From contig JADJUW010000005.1 in NCBI GenBank assembly GCA_016716835.1, positions 1 through 40,059 of the forward strand: a DNA stretch of 40,059 nucleotides, written 5' to 3'. Positions 40,054 through 40,059 of the stretch are shown here, piece after piece; position 1 is the first letter of the stretch, and each line of letters starts with the position of its first letter. The stretch is from Myxococcales bacterium (GTDB taxonomy: Bacteria; Myxococcota_A; Polyangia; Haliangiales; Haliangiaceae). The position numbers and the translations under genes were made by a program. The notes beneath the pieces are model-generated. The model was given only the letters and a program-made list of their open reading frames with translations, made no database searches and was not told where the DNA came from.

Positions 40054-40059
40054 CAGCGT

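Larger units (their letters stand above)
39684..40059. other. Non-coding right end, G-rich, upstream of the late operon
   Basis: No credible gene. The one long frame (39693-40046) is Pro/Arg/His-rich. On the plus strand G runs are frequent (39730-39800 and 39965-39985). Features of note are the related 19-base repeats (39873-39935), a CGGG-TAAA-CCCG mini-hairpin near 39953 and the end hairpin (40015-40053). This is the likely control region for the late operon, but no sigma-70 promoter is clear. Confidence 0.6.

Noticed and set aside
1..40059. Direct terminal repeats proving a complete linear genome
   Set aside because: I compared the two ends by eye and found no shared sequence; completeness and circularity remain open.

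Overview
The window looks like most or all of the genome of a tailed double-stranded DNA phage with a short tail (podovirus type). It is GC-rich, densely packed, and has almost no space between genes. An inner-membrane/outer-membrane spanin pair points to a Gram-negative host. I cannot name the host or a close phage relative from the sequence. I saw no integrase, repressor, DNA polymerase, helicase, primase, phage RNA polymerase or tRNA gene.

The layout has three blocks. (1) A short leftward block (positions 142-3134) carries an unrecognised 392-residue protein, a DUF559-type nuclease, and an Rz/Rz1-like spanin pair. Between the first two lies about 765 bases of non-coding DNA with a cluster of DnaA-type boxes and repeats that resembles a replication origin. 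(2) A rightward block (3203-11469) begins with a stand-alone sigma-region-4-like protein. It continues with a recombination set (RecT-like annealing protein, Cas4/RecB-type exonuclease, probable ssDNA-binding protein) and then about a dozen small proteins. These include three paralogues with a fold signature like DUF2829 (the family of the Thoeris anti-defence protein Tad2), and the block ends with a membrane HExxH protein. (3) A long leftward block (39683-11466) holds a holin-like protein, an HNH nuclease, an M15 endolysin, packaging genes, portal, scaffold, major capsid protein, head-tail adaptor and nozzle. Four large or medium internal/ejection-type proteins follow, then the fibre region: a collagen-like protein, an M23 peptidase split by an inserted beta-sandwich, and a lectin-like fibre.

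Blocks 2 and 3 converge at 11466-11469, where the two stop codons share the bases CTAG, so there is no room for an intergenic terminator. Blocks 1 and 2 diverge from 3135-3202. Both window edges hold repeats: two palindromic 17-mers with a 27-base period at the left, and related 19-mers upstream of the late block at the right. If the molecule is circular, the spanin/nuclease block lies just upstream of the late operon, separated from it by a strong leftward terminator at 81-104.

A plausible working scheme (inference) is as follows. Replication is handed to the host through a DnaA-dependent origin. Recombination genes process the ends or concatemers. The small sigma-like protein may redirect host RNA polymerase to late genes. 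The cluster at 7840-11010 may serve host takeover or counter-defence.
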